Positions 23,401-30,801 of a stretch of DNA of 34,015 nucleotides are shown here, piece by piece (positions within the stretch are counted from its first letter, which is position 1; each line of letters opens with the position of its first letter). Under the pieces are notes generated by a model. It saw only the letters and a list, made by a program, of their open reading frames with translations. It did not search any database and was not told where the DNA came from. Source of the stretch: a virus. Location of the stretch: positions 1-34,015 of the IMG/VR virus record IMGVR_UViG_3300008448_000333. The stretch is one strand, 5' to 3'. Made by a program: the position numbers and the translations under genes.

Positions 23401-26400
23401 TGAAATAGCAACGTTTATAGAATTTCCTGGGACTAATCCGTGATTAGAAGCAAAATCTATTTGTATAGTAGCGATGGCGCTGTATGTAATAGAGCTGCTT
23501 GCATTGACATTAGCAGTAGTATTTGCCGATATAGTAATAGTATTGTAAATAGGAATTTGATCGCCTCTGGCCGCAGTTCCCGACACGCTTACGCCTGCTA
23601 GTTCAGTTCCGCTGACTGAGGTCACTGTAATAAAGACATCGTTGGTAGGCGAAGTACCTTCAAAGTTTGTCCCTGCTACTTTATATCTATTTCCTACGTA
23701 ATATTTGCTAGACCCTGTAGTTGGAAAGGTAGAACATTCATAACTGCCAGCTGCTCGATCGATAGTGAAATTTCCACCGCCTGTGCCTCTGGCTCCTGTG
23801 CTAAATGCTTCGATATCTGTGAAAGAAGCAGTACCTGTGCCCGTGCCTTCGATGATCGTTACCGCAGTTACAGCACCAACAGACACAGTGTCAACGTTGA
23901 GATACAGATCGTTGGTAGGCGAAGTGCCACCTAGATTATCTCCTGTGATCAACAGAGTATCGCCTTGTTGCCAATCTGCTCCGCCGCCAGACCCGCCGAT
24001 GCCGGCCACAGAATAAACACCAGCAGTGACATTAATATCTAGAAAACAATTAGATCCAGCTGGTGTCACTGTTGATAAACTTCCAGTATAACTGCTTTCG
24101 TCTCCGGTATGTCCTACGGTCACAGAACCGCTAAGATTGAGTGTGGTTCCAACTATTGAAGTGATTTCTCTTAATAGATTAGTCGCTGCTTCATTGCCTA
24201 CAGCCATTCCAGCTTCTAAACCTAACGTATCAATTATGTCAATGGCTGTGGCACCTGGAGAGTATGTAGTTCTTACAAATTTATAATCTTGAATACCGTC
24301 ACTGTTGATATCTCCAAAAATACCAGTTACCTGTGTACCTGTGGCTATTCCTGTTCCAGATAAAGGAGATCCAACCGGCGGGGGAGTACCTAGATATGAC
24401 AGGGTGTTACCGCCACTTTCTGTTCTCAACGCTGCTGTGGTCAGTGTTCCGCTAGATCCATTTGATGCTACCGAGATAGAAGCTGTACCTACTGATGCAC
24501 CTGAATAAAATCCTGCTTGGCGAAGCTGACTGTTTGATGTGGCCAATACCTGACCCGACGATGTTCCTACTCTAGCTTTGGCGTAGTATCTAAAAACTGC
24601 CGATGACGGCACGTCAAAAATTAAAAAAGTTCCCTCTGCTCTAGCAAATCCTGTGATCGATGACGAAAGAGCTCTAAGCGTAATCGGTGTTCCTGCAGTT
24701 AAGCCATGACTAGATTGAGTAGTAACAGTTATTAAACTGGCACCAACTCCGCTGGTTGGGGTGCTGGCATCTGTGGTAATGTTATTGACCGGGATATCCG
24801 AAGCACTTAATTCGTAGGTTGACGGATACCCGCGCTGTGTACCAATCGCTTGCCACTTAGTAGGTTGTAGACCGTATTCAAAGTCAGCATCAAGCATGGC
24901 CTGAGGTTGTGCCACACGCATACGTTCGATAGCATCTGTGCCAAAATCATATGGTCTTACTTTAAGTTCTGTATTTTCTAAAAATACCTGAATGCTGTCT
25001 GTAGACGACATCGAACTGGTATCGTATTTGAATTTAATTACTGTAACACCGTTGTTCACCGATAGTGCGTTTGGATACGCATCTGAATTACCTTCAGTAA
25101 ATGTTACAGTTGCGCCTTTAGTTGGTTCAGCAAAGTTGTAGATTACAACGTTATCTGTGACGTTTGATATCAACAATAGATCTTCTAATTCTATCTTACC
25201 TAAAACTTCAACTCGACCTACCGCTACTTCTTCTTCAGGTAAAGAACTCAACCCGTTTTGTACAACACTGATAATGTAACCTAATAATTCTTCAACTCGG
25301 TCAGCTGGTCCCGATTCTGTGGCTAGATCGTTATCGATTACCTGTATTTCTATATCTTGTTCTGGGTTGGCATCTAATTGATTTTCTAAAATATAGAGCA
25401 TTATGAGATCTTGTGCGAATTCATAAGCATCATATTCAGGAAATCTGGTTCCGTCGATCTGAGGAATATCTCCATCCCAATACTGGCTGGCTACAAATCT
25501 AATTTCTTCGTTGCCGCCATATCTTAAATCGTGCAGTAATGCATCTATGACATACCCGGTATCTCTTTCACATTTGGCTTGATCGTATACGTAACCAGTA
25601 TATCCAACAGCAGTGGTAACGATAGTGGTTCTAGCAGAGTCGATAGCTGTTTTAGCACTTTGTAATCCTGCTGCTGCCCAGGTAACATCTGGCAGTGTTC
25701 TTCCATAACCTGCTAGTACAGCCAGTGCTGCTGCTTGATTAGCTGAGTTAATCACATCTGCTGTGATCTGCACTAGGTTTTCTAATATTGTCGCTTCACC
25801 TGCATCGGCATTTGATCCAGATGTGTTTTGAGTCAGTGCATTGCCTGTGCTGACTGTTACTGTATCTCCTCTTACTACTTCGCCTACGATTGTTTTTAAT
25901 CTTCCGTAGGCCGCTACTGTAGCTACCTGGTGCGTTGGATCAATACCTGGGCCGCCACCGGCGAATCCGTAGAAGAAAAATTTAGCCTGATCATAAGTAG
26001 CACTGTTTCCGCCATAGAGTATATCATAGCATAGAGCATTGACAGCGTATTTTACATCTCGGGTACACTTAGCAACGTCGTGGTCAGCAGCTGGATAGTT
26101 TACTGCTACCCAAGCGTTTACTTCGGCAGCTAAGAAATTTATATTTGCAACTAATCTATCTTTAGCAGCTACTTCGCTGGCAGTGGAACCTGATGTAGGT
26201 GTTGTAAAAGTTATTGCATCTGCAGAATTTCTTCCGTTAGTAGCTATATCTATAACTTCATTGAAAAAAGAATTTACTCTAGTTACTGCTGTAGCATTTG
26301 ATGCTACTGAACTTATGGTTAAAATATAATTTCTTGCTCTGTTAATCGTTCTTACCACAGTCTCTGAAATATCAACAGAGTTATATTCAGCAAGACCCTG

Positions 26401-26637
26401 GAAAACAGAATTGTAATTTGTTCCTAGCGTTAGATCAAAACCAACAGCATCTACTAGATATTCGATGTCTCTTTCACATTTTTCAGCACTGGCTACTTGA
26501 TTGTCTATAAATGCAACGATTTCTTTGATAATGAATTGCCGATTCTGATTAATTAAACTCCAACCTTCTGGATAAAGGTTAGCGTCTAAGCTTACACCGG
26601 GTGTAAAAACATAATTTTTTACGAGTTTCTTTGCCAT
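20440..26637 (-). CDS. Giant virion structural protein, probable tail fibre/baseplate component (2065 aa)
   Basis: A 2065-residue protein, the longest in the window, with an unbroken frame. The N-terminal 420 residues hold three copies of a repeat with the core KCxRDxxYxVDAxxxDLxxGxN at about 54, 190 and 355. The middle is beta-rich and Gly/Ser/Thr-rich. Residues around 1150-1450 contain conserved blocks known from marine T4-like structural proteins: HRPFDGGVQLGTGGPQHGG, SKKYIRYQSGKGAMYNTG, GPSGYNIDITKMQMIGIQFS and WYGAGFIDWMLRGPDGNYTF. The end is a compact VNLILRWGEAQA. An AAGGAA Shine-Dalgarno precedes the ATG; it is co-transcribed with the fibre gene upstream. Attachment or baseplate function is inferred from size and composition. 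Confidence 0.85.
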   Translation of the reverse strand: MAKKLVKNYVFTPGVSLDANLYPEGWSLINQNRQFIIKEIVAFIDNQVASAEKCERDIEYLVDAVGFDLTLGTNYNSVFQGLAEYNSVDISETVVRTINRARNYILTISSVASNATAVTRVNSFFNEVIDIATNGRNSADAITFTTPTSGSTASEVAAKDRLVANINFLAAEVNAWVAVNYPAADHDVAKCTRDVKYAVNALCYDILYGGNSATYDQAKFFFYGFAGGGPGIDPTHQVATVAAYGRLKTIVGEVVRGDTVTVSTGNALTQNTSGSNADAGEATILENLVQITADVINSANQAAALAVLAGYGRTLPDVTWAAAGLQSAKTAIDSARTTIVTTAVGYTGYVYDQAKCERDTGYVIDALLHDLRYGGNEEIRFVASQYWDGDIPQIDGTRFPEYDAYEFAQDLIMLYILENQLDANPEQDIEIQVIDNDLATESGPADRVEELLGYIISVVQNGLSSLPEEEVAVGRVEVLGKIELEDLLLISNVTDNVVIYNFAEPTKGATVTFTEGNSDAYPNALSVNNGVTVIKFKYDTSSMSSTDSIQVFLENTELKVRPYDFGTDAIERMRVAQPQAMLDADFEYGLQPTKWQAIGTQRGYPSTYELSASDIPVNNITTDASTPTSGVGASLITVTTQSSHGLTAGTPITLRALSSSITGFARAEGTFLIFDVPSSAVFRYYAKARVGTSSGQVLATSNSQLRQAGFYSGASVGTASISVASNGSSGTLTTAALRTESGGNTLSYLGTPPPVGSPLSGTGIATGTQVTGIFGDINSDGIQDYKFVRTTYSPGATAIDIIDTLGLEAGMAVGNEAATNLLREITSIVGTTLNLSGSVTVGHTGDESSYTGSLSTVTPAGSNCFLDINVTAGVYSVAGIGGSGGGADWQQGDTLLITGDNLGGTSPTNDLYLNVDTVSVGAVTAVTIIEGTGTGTASFTDIEAFSTGARGTGGGNFTIDRAAGSYECSTFPTTGSSKYYVGNRYKVAGTNFEGTSPTNDVFITVTSVSGTELAGVSVSGTAARGDQIPIYNTITISANTTANVNASSSITYSAIATIQIDFASNHGLVPGNSINVAISSAGTNHQLAAGPFSVEAIPSLTSIQYTCRAPGTVSTSTPVLGTVYVRPDTFFTHRPFDGGVQLGTGGPQHGGQAIRQSKKYIRYQSGKGAMYNTGALFAPSYDLRAVTAASTAQGAIITVVTDDVDHGVQAGARVRLSGLQTTGYNGDYTVTEIEDERTFRVTALTQLGSTTATIGSQCQMSLLNWHGAVVRSGPFDDQNGIFFQYDGNQLSVGRRTSTFQIAGTIAINSNSNTVTGTNSRFRDQLQEGDRIVIRGMTHVVSKIDSNTSMYVTPDFRGVSNISGVKVCKVQDLIIPQSEWNLDRCDGTGPSGYNIDITKMQMIGIQFSWYGAGFIDWMLRGPDGNYTFCHRLKGNNLNSEAYMRTGNGPVRYEVLNESARSRLAASISDDQNFLELDDVSDFPNSGTVYVDNELISFSGRSVSQNYLTGCTRSASLTNYAAGAVRTYTAGDAAAHDSRAGAVLVSCTTSPIISHWGSAYLIDGNFDSDRGYIFNYAATGISATLDKKTAFFIRLAPSVSNAVVGDLGERELLNRAQLLLSQLSITSDTVTGGGAIVVEGILNPTNYPTDPSKITWNGLQAAAAGGQPSFAQVALGGSVEWGGGSSTSTATVQGALTTTANAVSFNSITQTLTARWWDPDVAPNSPYQSRGSFGNNFAIDNITRDSSRELFVRTSDLDAASTTVAVGDELSNASNGAFKNNTNISQIQRNYVTVSGTNYTRIVFDEDIQTSSSSNIDVTFTVTSSIAAEYNRAIRTSRSSILIADSAVTSSGLAVNDTVTNATYMTSARTINSITTAYFKTGGTTYSLLSLSGGGSSDSPSGAGTQSMTITAFQTAASYSGSNYVFFTSASWESSGAALSTRVATSDTKFPAGTTVTGITTRSLGASTVYRVNFSQTLSSTASAAGTVTFTFGAAYALPGEQVFSFISNPGDTDVLDLSQLKELGTTAIGGRGTFPNGPDTLAINVYKVGGTATNVNLILRWGEAQA

Positions 26638-26646
26638 TTGTTTTCC

Positions 26647-28116
26647 TTAAACTCCGAACGCTATTGAATAAGCTAAAACTGCTGCATCTACATAAGACTT
26701 TGTTGTAAGATGAGATGCTACTGTAGGGGATGCTGCGCTGCTGACTGTTCCTGTTACATTCACAGTTCCGCCAATACCTACTCCTCCTGCTACTACAACA
26801 GCACCTGTTGTAGCAGAACTTGAAGTGGTTGATGCAGTAAATTTATTTGTGGCACCACCTACATTTATCTGTCCTTGTATGCCCACACCGCCGGTAATTT
26901 TTACAGCGCCGGTGGTAGTTGTCGTCGACACTGTGTTGTTAGTAAATGTTACAACACCAGCACCTATTAAAGTAGGAATATTTACTGTAGTAGTAGCAAC
27001 ATCAAAAGTAAAGCTGCCATCGCCGCCGAACGATCCGCTGTCATTAAATTGAATATGAGTATTTGACCCGCCTGGAGGAGTTTCTCCGCCTGCACCTCCA
27101 CTGGCACTGGCCCAGCTTAACACTCCTGCACCATTGGTTCTTAAAAATTGTCCGGAATCGCCGTCTGTGGCAGGCAGTGTCCAAATAAGATTTGATCCGA
27201 TAACTGCGGGAGATTTAAATCCTACATAATTGCTGTTATCTGCATCATAAAATCTTAATTCAGATCTTGTTCTTAACGATAAAAATTCATCTTCTACGGC
27301 TAAATGACCTCCTATGTAAAGATCATCTAAAATACCAACACCGCCCGATACCCTTAAAGCACCTGTTATAGAACTTGTACTAACAGTTGTTGCTGTGATT
27401 AATATAGGGTTAGGTACAGTTCCGCCGCTGAATCCGCTGAACGACAACGGTTCCCATCTATTGTTAGCAGTGCTCCAGGCTAATACCTGTGCATTTGTTG
27501 GATTTGTTACAACAACATCGCCTAGGCCGTCTAGGTTATGATTAGCAATAGTACTGACCTGACCGGTAACATTTCCAGTGACATTTCCCTGTAAGTTACC
27601 AGTAACATTTCCTTGTAAGTTGCCGGTAAACCCGGTACTTGCAGAAACAGTAGTCACCGACAGTGCTGTGATATTAGCTAGTTCCCAAGATGTGCCGTTC
27701 CACTTCCAAGTGGTTGCGCCATCGGTGTGGGTTTGATTTAATGTAGGGCTGCTGGGAAAATTAATGGCTGTTACGCCTGCAGCCGCTGATCCAAAATAGA
27801 AAGATGGGGATTGCACCCATTGAGAACTAGATCCGTCATTGTAGTAAACGAATAGTTTTCCGTTGGCTGTGTTAAACCATAAATTTCCGGGTTTTACATT
27901 TGTGCTAGGTGGAGTCAGTCCCGGAGTAGCTCCCAGTGACCCTTCGACATTGTCGAGGTCGGCTCGTAACAAAGCTATACCGCCAGCTAGATCTCCGGAA
28001 TAAATCCTAACGGTTCCAGTTTCACTGTCGTATAGAATTTCTCCTCTAGATCCTACTTTTCTATCTAGAAAATCTGTGCCGTAGGGCGTTAATCTTAGGA
28101 TGTCAATCGATTGCAT
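26647..28116 (-). CDS. Tail-fibre-like repeat protein
   Basis: A 489-residue protein. The N-terminal domain (LRLTPYGTDFLDRKVGSRGE, then ILYDSETGTVRIYSGDLAGG) is of the kind that attaches fibres to the tail. A Trp module follows (KPGNLWFNTANGKLFVYYND and TTWKWNGTSWELAN). The shaft has NLQGNVTG repeats at about 162-184. Three copies of a TTTGAVKITGGVGIQGQINV-type repeat lie at about 250-270, 395-415 and 430-450. Such short repeats are typical of trimeric fibre shafts. The very end (SHLTTKSYVDAAVLAYS) resembles a chaperone- or fibre-tip segment. A late promoter ends 5 nt before the ATG. Confidence 0.8.
   Translation of the reverse strand: MQSIDILRLTPYGTDFLDRKVGSRGEILYDSETGTVRIYSGDLAGGIALLRADLDNVEGSLGATPGLTPPSTNVKPGNLWFNTANGKLFVYYNDGSSSQWVQSPSFYFGSAAAGVTAINFPSSPTLNQTHTDGATTWKWNGTSWELANITALSVTTVSASTGFTGNLQGNVTGNLQGNVTGNVTGQVSTIANHNLDGLGDVVVTNPTNAQVLAWSTANNRWEPLSFSGFSGGTVPNPILITATTVSTSSITGALRVSGGVGILDDLYIGGHLAVEDEFLSLRTRSELRFYDADNSNYVGFKSPAVIGSNLIWTLPATDGDSGQFLRTNGAGVLSWASASGGAGGETPPGGSNTHIQFNDSGSFGGDGSFTFDVATTTVNIPTLIGAGVVTFTNNTVSTTTTTGAVKITGGVGIQGQINVGGATNKFTASTTSSSATTGAVVVAGGVGIGGTVNVTGTVSSAASPTVASHLTTKSYVDAAVLAYSIAFGV
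27561..27632 (-). repeat. Short tandem repeat in the fibre shaft (NLQGNVTG)
   Basis: About 24-bp units (GGTAACATTTCC-TTGTAAGTT on the plus strand) recur in tandem with small changes, encoding NLQGNVTGNLQGNVTGNVTG. This is an in-frame protein repeat, not an independent DNA element, and could vary in number by slippage. Confidence 0.75.
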
Positions 28117-28121
28117 AGTCT

Positions 28122-28129
28122 TATTTATC
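28122..28129 (-). promoter_or_regulatory. Late promoter GATAAATA for the fibre gene
   Basis: GATAAATA, then AGACT (5 nt) and the ATG at 28116. It faces away from the late promoter at 28159-28166. Confidence 0.75.
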
Positions 28130-28158
28130 AGATGATATTAATTCAATTTTTCAAGATC

Positions 28159-28166
28159 CATAAATA
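28159..28166 (+). promoter_or_regulatory. Late promoter CATAAATA for the 91-aa gene
   Basis: CATAAATA, then TTCGACT (7 nt) and the ATG at 28174, arguing for that start over an upstream ATG at 28111 that would overlap the fibre gene. Confidence 0.7.
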
Positions 28167-28173
28167 TTCGACT

Positions 28174-28449
28174 ATGTCCAAATCATCAAAAACGATTAAA
28201 ATTTATGATAAAAATTCAGACAGTATAAATCCTATTTTTGTCAAAGGGAACAGAATCGTAATTAAAAAATATCAGCACATTTTAGATAAAATCAAGGAAG
28301 ATTTTAACAAAACCAAGGAACTCAAAAAGCTTTGGCTAGAAGAATTTAACGCTAAATTGGTTACAGATCGTAGTACCAAAAAATGGCGGGAAATCAAATT
28401 CGGGGATATAAAAGATAAGACGATATTTCTTTTTAGGATTATTGATTAG
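28174..28449 (+). CDS. Small basic hypothetical protein
   Basis: A 91-residue Lys-rich protein (MSKSSKTIKIYDKNSDSINP). It looks like a short strand-rich start followed by a long helix (YQHILDKIKEDFNKTKELKK LWLEEF) and a strand-rich end. No family is recognised. It is a lone plus-strand gene between two minus-strand tail genes, with its own late promoter, and its last 11 nt overlap the end of the converging 117-aa gene. Its basic character could suit nucleic-acid or virion binding, but nothing specific is visible. Confidence 0.7.
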   Translation: MSKSSKTIKIYDKNSDSINPIFVKGNRIVIKKYQHILDKIKEDFNKTKELKKLWLEEFNAKLVTDRSTKKWREIKFGDIKDKTIFLFRIID

Positions 28450-28792
28450 GGTCTATCCAGATCTGCTTGCTTTCTAGAGTCACTCCAAGATCTTTGCATC
28501 TGTTAATCACTTGATCTACAGCATCGGGTCCAAAAAATTTTTCTATACCCTTTTGCACATCCATGAACAGGTTATATGTAATTATATAAAATTCTGTGTG
28601 AGGATGCCACGCAGCATACACTCCTAGATTCCCTTCTTCAAAATGCAACTCTTCCCAGATATCTATATCATCGATAGTCGGAGTCCTGGGATCTTTCCAG
28701 GGTTCGGAAACGGGCAGTGATTTTATCTGAGGATCAAATATACCGCTATACCAGGGAGAATTTAAAATATTTTCAAATCTTTTAAATCTCAT
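28439..28792 (-). CDS. Uncharacterised virion-block protein, paralogue A
   Basis: A 117-residue protein with the core DDIDIWEELHFEEGNLGVYA AWHPHTEFYIITY and an end QIWIDPNQ. It is clearly related to the neighbouring upstream gene: both share D-I/V-D-I-W-E-x-L-H, G-x-L-G-V-Y-x-x-W-x-P-x-x-E-F-Y-x-I-T and the ending L-E-x-x-x-I-W-x-D. Similar proteins occur in T4-like phages without known function. The ATG directly follows the stop of paralogue B. Placement among fibre and adhesin genes suggests a tail role. Confidence 0.75.
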   Translation of the reverse strand: MRFKRFENILNSPWYSGIFDPQIKSLPVSEPWKDPRTPTIDDIDIWEELHFEEGNLGVYAAWHPHTEFYIITYNLFMDVQKGIEKFFGPDAVDQVINRCKDLGVTLESKQIWIDPNQ

Positions 28793-29233
28793 TTATATGA
28801 TAATTTTTGCAGGAACTGGTGTTGGTGTTGATTGATACAACCAAAGTTCGCTGTCGTCTACCCAGATTTTATGAGTTTCTAAAACCATATTGAAATCTCT
28901 AGCACGTTTTAAAACTTTTTGTTGAGCGCCTGAACCGTAATAGGTTTCTATTTTTCTTTGATTGACATACTCTTCTGGACGTTTAGGATACCATCCTGTG
29001 GTGATCATATAAAACTCTGCGTACGGAGACCAAGAGACGTAAACACCAAGCCCGCCAGACGATTCATGTAAAACTTCCCAAATATCAACATCTTCTATCT
29101 GCATCTCCCTATCATAGGTCCACTGGGTCTGTGGAGGGAAAGTTGGTCGATCAGAATCGTAGATGTTGCGATTATATAATTCGTCGTAATCTGGGCGTTG
29201 AAGTATCGTATAAGTCGTTTTAAATTGTGCCAT
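28793..29233 (-). CDS. Uncharacterised virion-block protein, paralogue B
   Basis: A 146-residue protein with the core EDVDIWEVLHESSGGLGVYV SWSPYAEFYMITTGWY and the end LETHKIWVDDSELW. It is the longer tandem copy of the gene downstream, with an extra C-terminal tail (LYQSTPTPVPAKIII) and a longer N-terminus. The ATG lies 1 nt after the stop of the glycine-rich gene, so both paralogues are expressed from the late promoters upstream of that gene. Function unknown; a baseplate or fibre-accessory role is inferred from position. Confidence 0.75.
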   Translation of the reverse strand: MAQFKTTYTILQRPDYDELYNRNIYDSDRPTFPPQTQWTYDREMQIEDVDIWEVLHESSGGLGVYVSWSPYAEFYMITTGWYPKRPEEYVNQRKIETYYGSGAQQKVLKRARDFNMVLETHKIWVDDSELWLYQSTPTPVPAKIII

Positions 29234-29234
29234 A

Positions 29235-30188
29235 TCAAGGGAAAGTATATCTAACGATGATCACTCCAGGACTTCCATTGCCACCAACAGGTCCTGGTGA
29301 TGCACCGCCGCCACCACCACCACCGCCTCGGTTATCTCCACCGGCTTGGGGTGCTGGCTGACCTGCGTTGCTCTGCGGACAGTTTGGTCCGCCACCAATG
29401 CCTCCCACGTTGGAGCCACCGGTACCACCTTGCGGGCCTCTCGGAACGCTGCCACCGCCACCGCCACCACCTGAATATACTGTAGAGTTAACAGGCCAAG
29501 TTGTGCCGCTGCCGCCTGGACCACCCGGACCACCTGGAGTTGGATTGCCGCTGCCACCTGAGCCACCGCCACCTGCTGCATAAAAAGTACCAGATGTTCC
29601 TCCTGGATTTCCTTGTCCCGGGGTTCCGTTTCCGTTCGCAGAAGGGTTAGCTCCAGCACCGCCTCCAGATCCACCAGGACTAGCACTCGCTGAAGGACTG
29701 CCGCCACCGCCACCGCCAGTGGCTGTTACAGGAGCCGGGCCTCCAAATGCAGTATTACCGCCTTGGTACGTAGCTCCCGGGTTACGTGTGTTCGGAGGAC
29801 CACCGTTACCACCAGTTCCAACACTGGTAGGATAGGTTCCTGCCTCCAGTGTCACAGTTCCGGAAGCATATCCGCCTGCTCCACCGCCGCCACCTGCACC
29901 AGCATCTCCAATATCACAACCGCCGCCACCGCCTGCACCGATTATAAGATAATCTGCTGATTTACTAGCCGATCCTGATGTGAGCGCGATTTTATCTGCG
30001 TACTGTTGGTATTTAGGATTAAGTAGAACTTTTAATTCGCTTTGTCCTCTGAGAAATGTATGAATTCTGTATCCGCCTGCGGTAACTACAGAATCTCCAC
30101 CTTCTATAATCCATAGATCCTTTGGTAGATCTACGGCATTTGGTTGTTCTTGTAGATGATTTTTTCTAATGCTAGTTATAAATGGCAT
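29235..30188 (-). CDS. Glycine-rich adhesin-like tail protein
   Basis: A 317-residue protein. Residues 1-75 form a normal domain (WIIEGGDSVVTAGGYRIHTF). From about 80 onwards there is a glycine-rich region with runs of 6-8 Gly and repeated Gly-Pro-Gly units (GGPGGPGGSG, PGGSGGGAG), ending in SPGVIIVRYTFP. This plan matches glycine-rich proteins of phage tails that end in GVIIVRY; some distal fibre adhesins (gp38-type) fold their Gly runs as packed polyglycine-II helices. It may contact the host receptor. Two late octamers lie upstream; the nearer gives a 21-nt leader with GGGAG. Gly/Pro content next to an oxygenase cluster is noteworthy. Confidence 0.8.
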   Translation of the reverse strand: MPFITSIRKNHLQEQPNAVDLPKDLWIIEGGDSVVTAGGYRIHTFLRGQSELKVLLNPKYQQYADKIALTSGSASKSADYLIIGAGGGGGCDIGDAGAGGGGGAGGYASGTVTLEAGTYPTSVGTGGNGGPPNTRNPGATYQGGNTAFGGPAPVTATGGGGGGSPSASASPGGSGGGAGANPSANGNGTPGQGNPGGTSGTFYAAGGGGSGGSGNPTPGGPGGPGGSGTTWPVNSTVYSGGGGGGGSVPRGPQGGTGGSNVGGIGGGPNCPQSNAGQPAPQAGGDNRGGGGGGGGASPGPVGGNGSPGVIIVRYTFP

Positions 30189-30209
30189 TGGTTAACTCCC
30201 GTGATATGA

Positions 30210-30217
30210 TATTTATC
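30210..30217 (-). promoter_or_regulatory. Late promoter GATAAATA (proximal) for the glycine-rich gene
   Basis: GATAAATA, followed by a 21-nt leader with a GGGAG Shine-Dalgarno before the ATG at 30188. Confidence 0.7.
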
Positions 30218-30246
30218 TATTAAACTGATGAACATATTACAGTTTC

Positions 30247-30254
30247 TATTTATC
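30247..30254 (-). promoter_or_regulatory. Second late promoter-like GATAAATA upstream of the glycine-rich gene
   Basis: An identical GATAAATA octamer 37 bp further upstream on the same strand. It could be a second start site giving a 58-nt leader, or a chance match in A/T-rich DNA. Confidence 0.45.
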
Positions 30255-30274
30255 GTTTTTTAGCGGTTCGCAGT

Positions 30275-30282
30275 GTTAAATA
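30275..30282 (+). promoter_or_regulatory. Late promoter GTTAAATA for the oxygenase cluster
   Basis: GTTAAATA (six of eight consensus bases) is followed by AAAGCC (6 nt) and the ATG at 30289, the same near-leaderless spacing as many late genes here. Confidence 0.6.
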
Positions 30283-30288
30283 AAAGCC

Positions 30289-30801
30289 ATGATCGTAAAA
30301 AAAGACAATATACTCGCTGATGCAGATCTTGCACATCTGCAACAATCTCTGCTAGGAAACGATTTTCCTTGGTTTTATTTTCCTTATAAAGTAGGTAAAA
30401 ATTACAGCGATTATAAGGGCAACGAATTTGACTTTCAATTTCAGCACATTTTTTACAATAACTACTCTGCGCAAAGCAGATACATTGATGTATTGCAACC
30501 TTTGATAAATTTTTTAAATCCATCTGCGTTAGTGAGAATCAAAGCAAACCTAACAACGAGAACGCAGGATATAATCAAATACCCTATGCACGTAGATTTT
30601 GAAAATTTCAACGGTGAGACTGCTATATTTTACGTAAATTCTAACAATGGTTTTACTGAATTTGAATCGGGCGAAATTATCGAATCAACAGCTAATAGGA
30701 TGATTATTTTTCCCGCTGATATGCGACACACAGGAACGACTAGTTCTGATGAGAAAGTGAGATGTGTAATTAATTTTAATTATTACAAATGGAAAAATTG
30801 A
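30289..30801 (+). CDS. 2-oxoglutarate/Fe(II)-dependent oxygenase-like protein 1
   Basis: A 170-residue protein with a compact double-stranded beta-helix signature: the iron ligands H101 and D103 (PMHVDFEN), distal H147 (MRHTG) and R158 (VRCVINFNYY) for 2-oxoglutarate. The segment GETAIFYVNSNNGFTEFESG between the ligands is typical of small phage and marine bacterial members. Such enzymes hydroxylate proteins, nucleic acids or small molecules using O2 and 2-oxoglutarate; the substrate cannot be read from the sequence. First gene of a plus-strand cluster and transcribed from a late-type promoter. Its end overlaps the methyltransferase start by 13 nt. Confidence 0.8.
   Translation: MIVKKDNILADADLAHLQQSLLGNDFPWFYFPYKVGKNYSDYKGNEFDFQFQHIFYNNYSAQSRYIDVLQPLINFLNPSALVRIKANLTTRTQDIIKYPMHVDFENFNGETAIFYVNSNNGFTEFESGEIIESTANRMIIFPADMRHTGTTSSDEKVRCVINFNYYKWKN

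Noticed and set aside
27561-27632. Short regular DNA repeats, considered as a CRISPR-like or iteron array
   Set aside because: The units are in frame with the fibre gene, have no spacers and encode NLQGNVTG repeats.
29261-29713. Long open frames on both strands across the glycine-rich gene (for example 29261-29713 minus, 29368-29583 plus)
   Set aside because: They are by-products of the GGN/CCN-rich sequence: low-complexity Val/Ala, Pro or His/Arg products without starts, ribosome sites or conserved features.
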